Positions 10,158-21,985 of a stretch of 35,608 nt of DNA are shown in pieces (positions within the stretch are counted from its first letter, which is position 1; the number at the start of each line of letters is the position of its first letter). The notes beneath the pieces are model-generated. The model had not been told where the DNA came from. It did not search any database and saw nothing but the letters and a program-made list of their open reading frames with translations. This DNA comes from Saccoglossus kowalevskii. Taxonomy: Eukaryota > Hemichordata > Enteropneusta > Harrimaniidae. A program made the position numbers and the translations under genes. The DNA is taken from the NCBI RefSeq assembly GCF_000003605.2, contig NW_003149281.1, positions 179,729-215,336 on the forward strand, written 5' to 3'.

Positions 10158-10401
10158 CTGTAAAAAGAAAAACGTTTATAGACAGTTTTGTAATCATTCA
10201 CTGGCAATTTATTGTGCGAGAGCTTTACGCAGCTTTACACTCTACTTTGGCGGATTTGTCGAGTAGAACATTAATCAAAGTACAGACAACTGAGACTATT
10301 TCAGATACCTCAAGTTTCTCTTGTGAAATTCTAAAATATCCAGCCACATACAACCCATACAATACTAATATCCGACATCAAAGTGGCGTGAATACACGTA
10401 C

Positions 10402-10500
10402 CATTAGGAAATGACTCCATCTCAGCCTCGACTTGATTCCCTTCACGCAGTACTTCATGATCATTGGCATTTCCAGAAATTGTATATGTTGGTTTCATTG
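10402..10500 (-). CDS. ETS-family gene, exon 2
   Basis: This 99-bp exon lies between an acceptor (ATCCCAG) and a donor (G|GTACGTG). It enters and leaves in phase 1. Its last base joins the first two of exon 3 to make the Asp codon that opens the DPRDWS motif, which is strong support for the join. The 32 full codons encode an acidic, disordered linker with no domain, as is usual upstream of a Pointed domain. Confidence 0.72.
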
Positions 10501-10780
10501 CTGGGATAAAAATACAAATCTTAACATATAATACCACGAACCCACACGGTTGTGAAAACAAATATTATCTACGAAAGACAACAAGTTATTTAATGGTGTG
10601 TAATAAAAGTAGTCTGGCCCAACATAAATAAATTGCCCGACACTGTGTACGCGTTGATTTCATACCATAATATGTGCACATTTGTTCATCACGATCTATG
10701 CATGTAAACCAGCGAAAACGCAAGATGAGGAATGTAAAAATGTTGCTATGATCTGTAAGCAAATACTCGCTTGTACTCAC

Positions 10781-10793
10781 TTGATACGTTCAT
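10781..10793 (-). CDS. ETS-family gene, exon 1 (coding part, start codon)
   Basis: ATG AAC GTA TCA A followed by a consensus GTGAGTAC donor at 10780 downward. The phase-1 exit matches exon 2 exactly, giving a short N-terminus MNVST-MKPT. The 5' untranslated part presumably extends upstream. A different ATG exon at 10877-10912 with a GTAAGT donor leaves in phase 0. Joined to exon 2 that frame hits a stop at once, so it could only be an untranslated or unrelated exon. Confidence 0.6.
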
Positions 10794-10903
10794 AGTTGTC
10801 GTTGTCGCAGAAATTGGCCGACTTTTACAATCCCTGAGCATTATATCAACTCAAGAAGGAAGTAAAGACAACTTACGTGGAGTTCCTGTTTATTTACCAG
10901 AGT

Positions 10904-10951
10904 TGACGTCATGCTTTGTTTCGTAACGTCAATTAAACCACCAGTACGTCA
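10904..10951 (-). promoter_or_regulatory. Three CRE-like CGTCA sites at 20-bp spacing
   Basis: CGTCA occurs on the plus strand at 10907, 10927 and 10947, exactly 20 bp apart. The first is a full palindromic CRE (TGACGTCA, 10904-10911); the other two are half sites followed by A. They lie 110-160 bp upstream of the putative start codon of the PNT gene. CREB/ATF-type bZIP proteins bind such sites. A role as this gene's promoter is inference. Confidence 0.45.
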
Positions 10952-12407
10952 ATGTATCATCAATACTATACAACGGTATTGCTAGATATTATATTTTTTG
11001 ACACAAAGTTACTCCCCCCATTTGCTGTTACTAAGGCTAACCTATTTACTGCTGCTTTGGCGCTGTGTTTTTTGCTAATGACCCTTGCATTAACACTTGA
11101 CACCCATCCACCAATGGTTTCAATGTTGTTGTCGGCATTTTAAAAACACGCCCATGTGTATGCCCATGACGATGAACGATTATTCCTGATTATCATATTG
11201 TATTGTCAGAAATCAATGTTTATTTAGGCTAGTTTATTTTCGCTGTGATCGAAGTGGGTGATATTATCGCAATGACAAAGCGTTAGAGTAAATATTCTCG
11301 TATAATAGTGAAACAATAGTCTCTAGATCAGTAAGCGCTCACTGTGGATGTGATTAACAACGTTTTGAATAACATGATCCATACTACAACTTTGAATTGA
11401 AATAAACAAGTGCACAATAATGCGTACTGAAAATGGTTTTGCGGAGAGGGGTTATAGTTGTAGCTGTAATATACAGTATATCAACATAAACGTGTGAACC
11501 GAATAGACTGAAATGTGCAACCAGTTGCTCAAAACGCTGTACTCTGGAAATGTAAACGTAACTAGTTGTGATGAATGTTAGTACATCTGGCCTCGGACGA
11601 CTATGGCAATGTAAATTAAGCTGACCGTGAAATGTATGTATTTTATTCATAAATAATTATCTAGACGATCGCTTACATTCATGTACAATACATTGTTGAT
11701 GATATTTACATTAGTAAATTAGTTTGTTAGTATTGCGTCGCAATTAATCTAAATACATTGTTATTTTAATGGTCTAGCTATACAAATGCAATAATATGTT
11801 ATTACGAGGATACCGAAAAGTATGCACGAATACAGTACAGCGAGAATATCGACCGACGCGCACTGTGCAGTAATTTTGCAGTATTTTACGGGGTATTTTC
11901 ATCCTACCATATGAGGAAATGCGAATTCCAAATATAGAATGATTACGCGCGTAAGCGTTCTTTAATAATAAAAACAAACATTGCTGCCACCAGATTTTGA
12001 CCGGATAAATAGAATTCATATGAAGATTCAATAATTTATAGTTACAACAAAGAACAAAACTACGATAACTTTTAACATTTCGACTCTGCTTTTATGAATA
12101 TTATTGGTCTAAATATCATATGGAACTATTATTATGTAGTACACATCATCTATATCACGATCACATTGCAAAGTGGTTTTAAATTATGATTGAAATTTTG
12201 AATTATAAATACACGTCGCCTATATACTTATCATCTAATTGTTTGTACTAATGTATATTTCAAATGTTAAAATGGCTTTCGTTTCACTTTTTGCATTTGA
12301 AGGTGACATGACATTTATTATAAATTAATAGTTTCACGATGCAATAAATTATGGAACAGAAATATGAATCTATGATTTGAAACGAAACAATTGAATATAT
12401 TTTCGTG

Positions 12408-12439
<32 letters not shown>

Positions 12440-12491
12440 CAAATCAAGTATTACATGGTATTAAAAAAAACATTGATCGTCATCGTAGTTA
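10952..12491. other. Intergenic, no gene recognised
   Basis: AT-rich sequence with a (TA)n run at about 12415-12438. The open frames at 11384-11650 and 11774-12031 show no domain or splice support. Confidence 0.5.
12415..12438. repeat. (TA)n microsatellite
   Basis: About twelve TA units. Confidence 0.9.
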
Positions 12492-12880
12492 TGTCGCTAT
12501 ATGTGAAAAATAGAAAATATATGAACGTATGCCATAATTAAATAATTCGGCATAGCCCTCGCGTGAATAATCGATGCAGCAGACTTGCAAATAAGTTTGT
12601 TTGATATAAACCATCTCCATGGCGACGAGGTAATATCAATCACAACTAATGAGCACAACAGATAAAATGTATACATATAGAATGGATAGATCGATTATAG
12701 AACACATCCAGCAGAGTGTTTCGCAGAAAAGCCAAAAAATGACAATGTCATATGCCATGCCAATGTCATCGGTACACAACCGACTGCAAATGATCCACAA
12801 TAACTTGTAACATGCACTACTAATGAACATAAATAATGAACATAACAAATCAACAAATTATTCTGATGTACTTCATATAG
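12492..12880 (-). pseudogene. GPCR pseudogene 1, relative of the receptor at 14982-16190
   Basis: Read on the minus strand it runs from TM2 to the start of TM5 of a receptor like gene 1. The TM3 region aligns well (ETLC...IIDLSIL...VLISCD) and keeps C3.25 and D3.32. Defects: a frame change between TM2 (VGCVPMTLA in one frame) and the first extracellular loop (MAYDI in another); a stop (12636-12638) exactly at the Arg of the DRY motif; an apparently in-frame loss of about 37 codons covering TM4; and the extracellular-loop-2 Cys replaced by Gly in the DYSREG stretch, where gene 1 has DYSREC. A 14-base identity with gene 1 (12559-12572) lies in that loop. TM6-TM7 are missing. Confidence 0.85.
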
Positions 12881-14806
12881 ATTTTCAGAAAATTCTAACA
12901 CAACTGGTTTTATGCCTTTATATACAGGTAATCATTGTGACATCGATTTTTCTTATTTATTGTGTTTCATGTCTCTATATTAAGATATACACAAAGGATT
13001 CATACTTGTCATGAAGTTGTTCATTAGTGACGCAGCAAGTAATTGGATGATGTATGGATTATTCCATTAGGAGGTGCATTGATACACAGTAAAGAAATAT
13101 TAAATATTAAAAAGTTAAAATGTCATGACATCTGTGTTCAAACAGAAATTGTCTATTAATAATTCTGACAGACAGAAAAAGCGAAATCACTGCTCATAGC
13201 CAGACTTTCTCATTGACTATTCGAATATACATATATATTATACACACATTATATTGATTAATTTGAATGTATTTAATCACAGTCAAACGAACACAAAAAC
13301 CACGAAACGGGATTAGAAATAGAGATCACAGCAAGCGCCCATCCACCTTAGCCTGACATGTAGACGTGAGTGGCGCCCTCGTCGGCCAAACTGCATCAAT
13401 ATTGTTTGGAGCACCGCAAAGGGCTCAACTCACGCGACCTTGTCAGGCTACCTTCTACCTTAAACAGTCTTGTTGTCCACTAAATGGCAGCTCAAAATGG
13501 TGTGAACTGAACTCGGACCTATAATCATAAATATCATAAAAACAACGTAGGCTGTTATATTTATTGCAAGATCATTCAAATGTTTATCTAATTTTCAAAC
13601 TATCAAAGAGAGGCTTCAGAAATACTGTGATGTCATTCTTCTAGAATTCGATATTAAAAACCCCAAGAACGTTTAAAAAAAATGATATCAAAATCACGTT
13701 CAAATGTGACTTAAATTACAATATTTTATTTTGAAAATGTATTCATAAAATACCATACCAGTACATTGATCCCAAATCACACTTATCTGATTTCTCGACT
13801 GATTTACTCTTATCTGACCAAATAGCAACAGCTAAGCGCTTATCAAGTTCGACGAGTAACTAGCTGGATATGTTCTTAACTCGGTAGGTATTCACACTTC
13901 TACGGGAGGGTTGATACGAATACGCAAATAGTCGTTTATAGAATAATAACAAATTATGAACAGTTTGGAGTAAAATTCCTGTGAGTTAACCAATTTGTTA
14001 ATAACCAATATTATTTAATTTCGTAAAAAGAAGATACAAAAAGATACAAATCTACACTAGTTTCACTAAACTATAATATTAACCATTTAACAAAAATTCC
14101 TTCATCTATCAAGAACTAAATTTAATGATACACATAATAAGTAAATTAGTAAACTTGTTTACTATATCGAATATGTTTCCATTTCGCAGCTTTTTCGGCA
14201 ACATCACAATCATATTTTGTCGATCTTTTTCCTTATACTTTGCTCATGAATGCTTGAAGTATAAATGAAAAATCATTAACGTAAATGGAAGATTCCATGG
14301 CGAGCCAACATCTAATTGATTGGAGCTTGTCAAGAATTACACGATGAAATATATTTTAGTAATAAATGAAAAATCAACCGTACCTGCACATCTTAGTACA
14401 GTTTAATGCGTTCGTTTGTGTACATCTCCTGAACATTTCATGACAATCTATCCATACATTACATTTGCTAGTTATAAATCATTCCAGACATTAAAATTCG
14501 TTTTCTATTGTAACCATAGCCACACCTCCACCAAATTAGTATTAAATAAATACCCTTTCTTGGTAATTACATGAGAATCAAAGGCCAAATCTCATTCATT
14601 GTAATAGATTGAATCAGACTGCATATTTCGATGCAAATAAATATTTATAACAAATTATTCAGCTAGGAATCATTAAGATAATACAATAAATGGAATATGT
14701 CACATGAATATGCCTACAAATATTTGAATGTATGTAGTTGTCATGGAAACATGATATCGAAACTACAATCATATTTCATTAAAATTTGTTTTGGATTTGT
14801 CTGCTC
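12881..14806. other. Intergenic, one tiny MITE-like foldback
   Basis: Apart from the inverted-repeat element at 13349-13450, I see no gene or repeat. The right part is the 3' flank of GPCR gene 1. Confidence 0.5.
13349..13450. mobile_element. 102-bp foldback/MITE with imperfect inverted ends
   Basis: The ends are TAGCCTGACA...GTGAGT and ACTCACGCG...TGTCAGGCTA, matching at 18 of 23 positions when inverted. TA lies at both outer edges, as for Tc1/mariner-type target duplications. It is more GC-rich than its surroundings and contains no ORF. Confidence 0.55.
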
Positions 14807-14812
14807 TTTATT
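14807..14812 (-). terminator. Candidate polyadenylation signal of GPCR gene 1
   Basis: AATAAA on the minus strand about 170 bp beyond the stop codon. Confidence 0.4.
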
Positions 14813-14981
14813 GTGTTCACATTTAAACAAATCAATAACGGCAGGTGATACAAATGTTTTTTTTGCCATGAATTTTGCGAGTCATTTTTTATAATAATAC
14901 AATATGAAATCGCTATTGAAATTTTCTTCCATGTAAGACAAAAACGTATGAGTAGTATTCTATCCTACATTGGTATAACGA

Positions 14982-16190
14982 TTATGTTTTTCTAATGTCA
15001 CACAATAACAGTCTTTTGAACTTGTACCTGAATTTACAATTACAAAGCGTATAAATAATAGGATTGACCGTTGAATTGAACCACAAAAGACATATTAATA
15101 TACTATAACCCCAAGGTGTAATGCAATGGGAACAATATGTATAGAGAATTACAGCCACGTTGACTGGTGTCCAACATATTAAAAACACCCCAACCAAAAT
15201 GGTAAGGGTCTTGGCTGCTTTTCGATGTTTCGTGTCAATGGCATTTGTTCGCATCAGTTGTCTTCGTTTATGGTGTCTTGGCTGTGTGGCAACGGCGTCA
15301 CTATAATTGAACAGCGGATTCGTCTTACCTACCACATGTACATTGTTCCGCAGCATATTTCGATATGTTCGCTGACTGCTGTCGGAAGTCGTCGGTGGCT
15401 CGAGTTCAGTTGGTGTGACTTTTGCAAACACAGTTTGTATTCTTTCTTCCTGGTAAGAATCGGCAATTGTTGTTGGTTGTGCATGCACCCTACTTGCACG
15501 TTTTTTAATATTAACATACACTGATATATTTAGAAAAAGTAGAATGATCAAAGGTATAACGAAACACAAAAATGTGCCGATATATGAACATACTGCATAT
15601 TTAAAAATTTCAGTATAACATTCGCGTGAATAATCTGTGGTATAGCGAATACCTGCCAATAACGGACAACCATAAACCATAACAATCGTGATGCCAAAAG
15701 CTAAAATCCACGTGGTTATACATTTAAATAAAGCCTGCTTGCGAGAGTGTTTTGTGATATAACGCATATCCATGGTAACAAGGCAGTATCGATCACAGCT
15801 GATAAGCACAATAGAAAACACTGACGCATGTAGAACTGATAAGTCAAAAACAGACCTCATCTTGCAGAATGTTTCACCGAAAAGCCAATCGACATTGAAG
15901 TCATAAGCTATCCCTAACGGCATAGATATGCAACCAACCAAGAGATCCGCAATCGCCAGGTTTACCAAGTAAATGTGACTGTTGTTGGATTTTATAGAAT
16001 TGTCCAAGAAATATGAAGCGATGGTCAGGAAATTCCCAAGTATGGTAACAGCTGATATTAATCCTAGAAAACACGCTATGGTGTATGTAATCGTTGAATG
16101 TTTGACGTCATGGTAGTCAGTACTGAATGAAGACGACATACTCAAATTATAGTGGTAGTATTCATTGAGGGGAAATTCTGGAGCTAACAT
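14982..16190 (-). CDS. Rhodopsin-class GPCR 1, biogenic-amine-like (histamine H3/H4-muscarinic branch)
   Basis: An intronless 402-codon gene for a seven-helix plasma-membrane receptor. An open frame extends 14 codons further up to a GTG, but the first ATG in a nuclear gene context is at 16188-16190. Landmarks: an N-glycosylation site near residue 15 (NLS); GN in TM1 at 52-53; LAIAD in TM2 (D82); C109 in TM3 pairing with C191; D116 at 3.32, the amine anchor; DRY 133-135; W161; P213; a long third intracellular loop of about 95 residues; CWTP 339-342; two cysteines in the third extracellular loop; W370 at 7.43; NPIIY 376-380; and a short helix-8 tail with a Cys. W7.43 followed by FNS resembles H3/H4 receptors, while N6.52 and NSTVNP resemble muscarinic ones. 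Position 5.46 is Cys, not the Glu of H3/H4, so histamine itself is doubtful. The ligand is unknown; Gi/o or Gq coupling cannot be read from sequence. Confidence 0.92.
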   Translation of the reverse strand: MLAPEFPLNEYYHYNLSMSSSFSTDYHDVKHSTITYTIACFLGLISAVTILGNFLTIASYFLDNSIKSNNSHIYLVNLAIADLLVGCISMPLGIAYDFNVDWLFGETFCKMRSVFDLSVLHASVFSIVLISCDRYCLVTMDMRYITKHSRKQALFKCITTWILAFGITIVMVYGCPLLAGIRYTTDYSRECYTEIFKYAVCSYIGTFLCFVIPLIILLFLNISVYVNIKKRASRVHAQPTTIADSYQEERIQTVFAKVTPTELEPPTTSDSSQRTYRNMLRNNVHVVGKTNPLFNYSDAVATQPRHHKRRQLMRTNAIDTKHRKAAKTLTILVGVFLICWTPVNVAVILYTYCSHCITPWGYSILICLLWFNSTVNPIIYTLCNCKFRYKFKRLLLCDIRKT

Positions 16191-18689
16191 AACGATATTC
16201 ACATAATCAGAGCAGTATTGAGAAGCACGCACTGTTCTGATTCTAACACGACTTATCAGCCCATGCAGCGTGACATTACAAATTGTGCATTCGATTTATG
16301 TCAACTACTGATACCTTTGGCATTATCGACAATAGAAATACAAACAAGGAAGCGTTGTCACCACGTTTCAGAAAGACGTGCATATTAATTTATACATTAT
16401 TAATGTTGCCATGTATTAGTAATGTAAACAAAAACTGATTGGATGCGTGCAATTTACGTATGCCATTGTTTGTACAGATACATGTTTAGACGGCTTCATT
16501 TGACATATGATTGCAGTTGTGTGAAATAATCAATCCTGAGTGACACAAGTGATGAATTATTCCATTAAAAGTAAAATTAGTATGTGATAATGTCAAATGA
16601 ATTTGAAAAGATCATGTGATTTCCTATTATATTTCTGACAATCTTAGGCAGATTGCCTCCAGATGATTAAATCATTACTGTGCCCCATAGGCCCTGAATC
16701 TGTATAGCATTTTAACGATGCAGTCAGTAATACAAAATAATGCAAGTATTCGGCATTGCGGCATTCCTAGAAATAGATTATGCATATGTAAAACCTATAA
16801 TTTCTCATTCAGGTGAATGAATAGCACATGCTTTCCGATATAGGGTAGAGGGCGTTTTCATAAGTCCAACAACTTCTCCTGCGAAAAATAACTCCTATCC
16901 TAACTATTGTAAGCTATATCTACAAAATACATATTGGACCTTGGTAAGTATCATACGAATCTTTTGGGAAAAGCTCAAAGTAGATATGGAAATGTCACTA
17001 ACTAAACACAGGGCAAACAATGTATTAACAGTAACTGCACAGTCTTTTCACTGATCTTCACAACTTTGTGACCCGGCATTTCAGTGATGGCTCTTTATAA
17101 TGGAATGCATATTTTACAGTTTGAAGATATATATACAACAACATTTCTGACCACTTTTTTCAAGATTTCAGAGATAATCTTTCATAAAACCAAACAAAAA
17201 CAAACTGTGGTCCATTTCTGTCACTGATTCAGATCAAGGTCATGACGTCACTGAAAACCCTAGTATTAGGTAATTTTGGATGAAAATTATGAAAAAAAAA
17301 CACACTTAGGATTTTCAGATCTGAAAGTCATTATAACTCTATTTCGTTTGTTTTATTTGGACTTTGTAAAATAATAATAATAATTGTATTATACAACACA
17401 TGTATTTTCTATCAAAACAGTAGTGTTTTAGTATTTTCGAAAATGTACTTGTCGTAGCAATTAAAACATAAAAAAGCACATTATAAACATGCAAAAATGC
17501 ACTTTTTTGACATAAATCTGTCATTAGCGTGCATTGATAGGACATATAATAGATTAATGCAATACGCCATCAGCAATATGAAAATATCATGTACAGAGAA
17601 ATTACTATAGACCGTCACTTTAAGGTAAACTTCACAGTATATGTCACTCATCAAATGTGACATCAAGTCCGACTAAATTAAATACTTTACCGGTCAGCCA
17701 GTCAACAACATTTCACTACCACCTCAAGCATCAGGTTGTGATTTCAATTGTTTGTACTCTATTAGTACAGCCGAAAATCATGTCACGTGGCTTTATCGGA
17801 TTGGATGCCTTTCGACATGTTACATGTTAGACAGATAAATGTGTTCATTTCAATTATATATATCATGTAAATGTAATTTCCCTACATAAGACTGTCACAT
17901 GACATTGTAACCTGACTCTAGTTATAAATTGACGGAATACCCTAATATAAATTAAGTGTATATTTCAAGTATAAAATGGTTATAACATTTAAAGGTGACC
18001 TGACTTTCATGTTATGAAATTTTACAAATAGCATGAGTAGATATGAATTGAAATTAACAATATCAAAGAATATTTACAGAAATGAAAATGTATTTATCTA
18101 TTATTTTAGTATATATTACATTTGTTATAGTAAATACATGAGACTGTTACTTTAGAGCAGACTGTGACCGATTATTACACTGGAAATCTAGGTATTTTAA
18201 AATATGACACATTTTTGTCCCCACTTTAAAATCACTTTAAGTGTTTCATAATTCAACACATAAAAAACACATTTTTTTAAAAATCGTATATTAGTCATTT
18301 TACATCATTACTGTAATTTCATGGCTCATCTCATTATGCGTTGAATTACGCCATATTCGATGACTGTCTAGTTGGCATGTATATCCTAATGTTTACTAAA
18401 TTTGATAATACTGCTTGCATAAAGTTGATGCATTAGTTCATAAATGTCTTATCAATGACACATTTATATCTCCGTAAAACATTCATGTTTTATTTTGAAA
18501 AATTAATTTATTTTTGAGTGTTTACATTGTGCTTAAACATCAAAAAGTCTTTTAATAAATCCCCAAAACACTTCTCTAAAAATACTAAAACAATACTGTT
18601 TTGATAGAAAATACAGATGTTTTATTATATAATACACATGATTTTGAATACAACAGTGAACACATGAAAGTGCTTTCAAGATTTACAGT
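16191..18689. other. Intergenic, no gene recognised
   Basis: 5' flank of GPCR gene 1, then AT-rich sequence. Open frames at 17339-17666 are low-complexity chance frames. No repeat relationship to the rest of the window seen. Confidence 0.5.
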
Positions 18690-19480
18690 GTAGTGGTACT
18701 AATGAGCTGCTGGATATGCTGAACCAACAGTTAGTGCATGTGACTGTTGTTACATACTAAAACGTTGTCCATTAAATATGAGGCGATTATCAGGGGGAAA
18801 TCCTTCTTCTCTGGGTTCTCCACACATGTCAGGGGAATGTCGTCTCGTCTCTCTATATCGCGTCCCCTTGAGGTACGGGATCGGGAAAGTCACTTAGGCT
18901 TTACAGTCAAATAAGGCACACACAACGAAATACGTTTCAACTCTCGTCTTAGTCAGTCAGTCGAGCACTCTATAAGACACAGCGCCCTGGGGAAAAGTCC
19001 CCAAGACTATCGCAAGGCTGACCCAAGACTGCCTCTAGACTGCGTCAAAACTCTCCCCAAGACTCTCCAAGACTGGACTGCGTCTATCGTGGAGTACTCG
19101 CCAAGACCAACTAAAACAACTTTATTCACTTCCAAAACCTTAACCAATTACAAAGCAGGGCGTAACCTTCAATCATAAAGCTAATCACACTAAGTACTGG
19201 ATACTTCATATCTTTTGATTAATCGTTCACTACATTAAAAACTGCGAATACTAACTGTCAGAAATAGTATTCCGAATAGCGACGGTTATATCGTAATTAG
19301 TTCTAAATCACTGAGTCAAGTTCCGTCCAGGACCTCGCATGAGCTTAAATGCTGACAGATCTAACACAGCCATTCACTAGTAACCAGCTAAATAAGTCGG
19401 TCAACAGTTACGCGAAAACTAATTCATAACACGATTATCAGTAGATTTCCCAATACATACCATTATGTACGTAGTAGCTA
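18690..19480 (-). pseudogene. GPCR pseudogene 2 (TM1-TM2 relic) split by a putative solo LTR
   Basis: The two parts, about 18690-18793 and 19432-19480, together match TM1 to the start of TM2 of receptor gene 1. Minus-strand reading gives LGNLLIIASYLMDN, then NNSHMH and a stop, where gene 1 has LGNFLTIASYFLDN and NNSHIY. The nucleotide match includes ATGTGACTGTTGTT, AATATGA and CGAT. After the stop the TM2 frame is lost. LTR copy B interrupts it inside the IIAS codons, with CGATTATCAG present on both sides. Only about 50 codons survive; no other receptor parts are visible near it. Confidence 0.75.
18788..19431 (-). mobile_element. Putative solo LTR, copy B, inserted in GPCR pseudogene 2
   Basis: The 644-bp relative of copy A at 4763-5447. 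The minus-strand start is TGTTATGAA and the end CCCCTGATA. AATAAA on the minus strand (19121-19126) is in the same place as in copy A. CGAT flanks both sides (18784-18787 and 19432-19435); the match actually extends to ten bases, CGATTATCAG. The duplication is therefore either 10 bp, or 4 bp with the target happening to continue in the same six bases as the element's end. Confidence 0.62.
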
Positions 19481-21430
19481 AATGTTTGGTAAGAATAGAA
19501 TGACCACGATTTGCCGTATTTATCATTCTGGCAAAATGTTGAAACAAACACAATGAGATGCCAGTGTTCGTCCTTTTGTAGAATAAACTAAATAATAATT
19601 AATGATATTGGCTACAAAACTTTTTCAATTCGCGAAATTTGACTAGTTTTTGACAAAGAACCATGATACGATGGCGGCGATCACGTCTGTTTATTTTGGA
19701 ACGTTTCATGGCACTAATATCGAGCAACCCCATCCTGTCATTGTTATGCGGACAGTATTGCACAAATCTCAAATTTGACATTGCCGATTCAAATTTACTT
19801 TTTTTAACAAATAAAAGCTAGGTTTTACGTGGTCATGTTCAACCCAGTGTGATCACCATCGTTGGTGACACGGTTCAACGACATACACTGTTAGGTTTAG
19901 CGACTTTAATTCGCCGTTAGATCTTCTCGTTCTATAAGAAACATGTCGCTCTTGGTCTGAAAATATATGAAATACAATGCATTCAAAACCGTTTTGAACA
20001 TGCCACTTCGCCAATTTTTATCTACAGCGGCACGTGTTCGGGTTGGTAAGATAAATGATTTAACTCAAATTTATGCATGTATAGCACCAGAAAATAATTC
20101 TACATAATTCCTGCACAGACATAATCTGAGTCACCAAATACGATTATAAAACGTAACAGGAAAATGAAGTTTCGTGTTAATGGTGTGTGGGCAAATTTCA
20201 GTTTTTGCATATGCGTTTCATTAATTTCTGTTTCAAATACCAGTGCTCAAAACAATAATAAGGAGAAAATTGAAGGTTTGATCAGTCTGAGAGCGAACTA
20301 GATTTTTCCCTGTTAATATGAATTAATTATATAATTATATTTATTAATAAGAAACAAACAATCAAACCATTGGATGGATAGAAAGGTGAATGGAGTGGAT
20401 AGTTGTAGATTAGTGGTTTAGATGAGAATAGGATTGGAATAGAATAAATCTATTTTTACTGAGAATGTTTCTCTGAAATTATTCATTTTTTTGCCACTAT
20501 TTTGACCCAGGAATTTGATTTGCTTCGAAAGACAGTATTCGAGACATTGGTATCACAGGAGAAGATACGAGGCTCGTTACATTTATATTAGAGAAGAATC
20601 GGTTCAATGATGTTTTACAGTATCACAAAAACACACTTATTCAGCTGCATATAAAGAGTTATTTAGTTTAAAAACACTTCATAAGTAATCCTAATTAATC
20701 TTTAGATGTCGGTATTTTTTTAAATGTATATACAAACTCTCCTTATTTTAAAATTTACTTGTTTATGTGCTTTGTTTATTAAACACTATGTTAGGTTCTA
20801 TGCATTGTTAACTCTGTTGAATATTGTCTTTCAAAATTGAATTTAAAAACAGCAAAAATAGTTAAATCCAGATTTTTATCAATGCCATTTTCAGCCATAT
20901 TTATTGAAAATGGAAAGTTTTTGAACTAAGTAAAATCTACACAATATATTAATACACAAAACTCAAAATAGGTTCACAAAGTGCTTGATTACAAAATGCA
21001 TCAATACTTTTGCTCCAAAATGTATTTCGAGTGCAGATACTTGTCACACACATGTGATAACGATTTTTGTAATCGTGTTATTATAGTTGCGTGCGCTGAG
21101 CATTTTCCTAACTATGTATAGGTCTTTTATCTGGGAGCATCATGTTGTTTGCCTGGACTATTTCCTTAACGTTCATTTATCCTGTTCTATCTTTAAATTC
21201 TTACATTCGATTGTGACATATTTACGTTCTATCTAATACCTGTTGTTAATAGTGTTAACATACATGATATATTTTATTCATTCATAATTCACTCACATTA
21301 AAGACCGAAATCATTTCACGCTAGTGTTTTTAATTTTATAATAAAATTGTAACCCCGTACGCACAATAGGTAAGAGTTTTTCAGGAAATTCTTAAAAACA
21401 ATGTCCTCTTCGACTCGTTGAACGGTCTCG
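19481..21430. other. Intergenic, no gene recognised
   Basis: AT-rich. A short plus-strand ATG frame near 19671-19780 and the overlapping minus frame have no known similarity. Nothing else seen. Confidence 0.5.
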
Positions 21431-21489
21431 TCTTACGGTTGTAGTGGAATTCATGTTGGTGATGGCAGAGAGCGCCCTCTGGACAAGCT

Positions 21490-21909
21490 TAGCGTTTTTC
21501 GTACCATGTTCAAACGATTAATGGTATTTCTGGTTCACCTCCTTTTTCACATACTCTCCCATTGTTTAACAGCTGTAATATACTTGATATATACAAACAA
21601 CACCAGCTCCAATTATCCCTTTTCGTTTTTGATAGTATTCATGGACATTTTCCTAATTCAATATCCCAACTCTTTCGGCATGTACCCAAAACTTATCATA
21701 CTAGGTTTCAAACCAAAGGAAATTTAATAATTCCAAAGTACCGTATTAATGTAGGTCAACGTTCTATTAAAAATACTGGCCCCAAGCTATGGAACCAGCT
21801 ACCACAGAATATAAAAGACATTACGTCAAGGAAATTATTTAAGTTAAAAATGAAAGAAAAAATAATTGAATAATAATAATAATTATCATTATTATCATTA
21901 TTATCATCA

Positions 21910-21985
<76 letters not shown>

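Noticed and set aside
10877-10912. Alternative ATG first exon of the PNT gene (12 codons, GTAAGT donor)
   Set aside because: It leaves in phase 0, and joining it to exon 2 gives an immediate stop. It could only serve as an untranslated exon.
15225-15524. Plus-strand and secondary minus-strand frames overlapping GPCR 1, and similar ones over GPCR 2
   Set aside because: They are shadows of the real receptor frames, without any family signature.
4763-19431. The two LTR-like copies as ends of one 14.7-kb retroelement
   Set aside because: Each copy has its own flanking duplication (CAAA, CGAT), they differ noticeably, and the DNA between them carries host genes and no pol domains.
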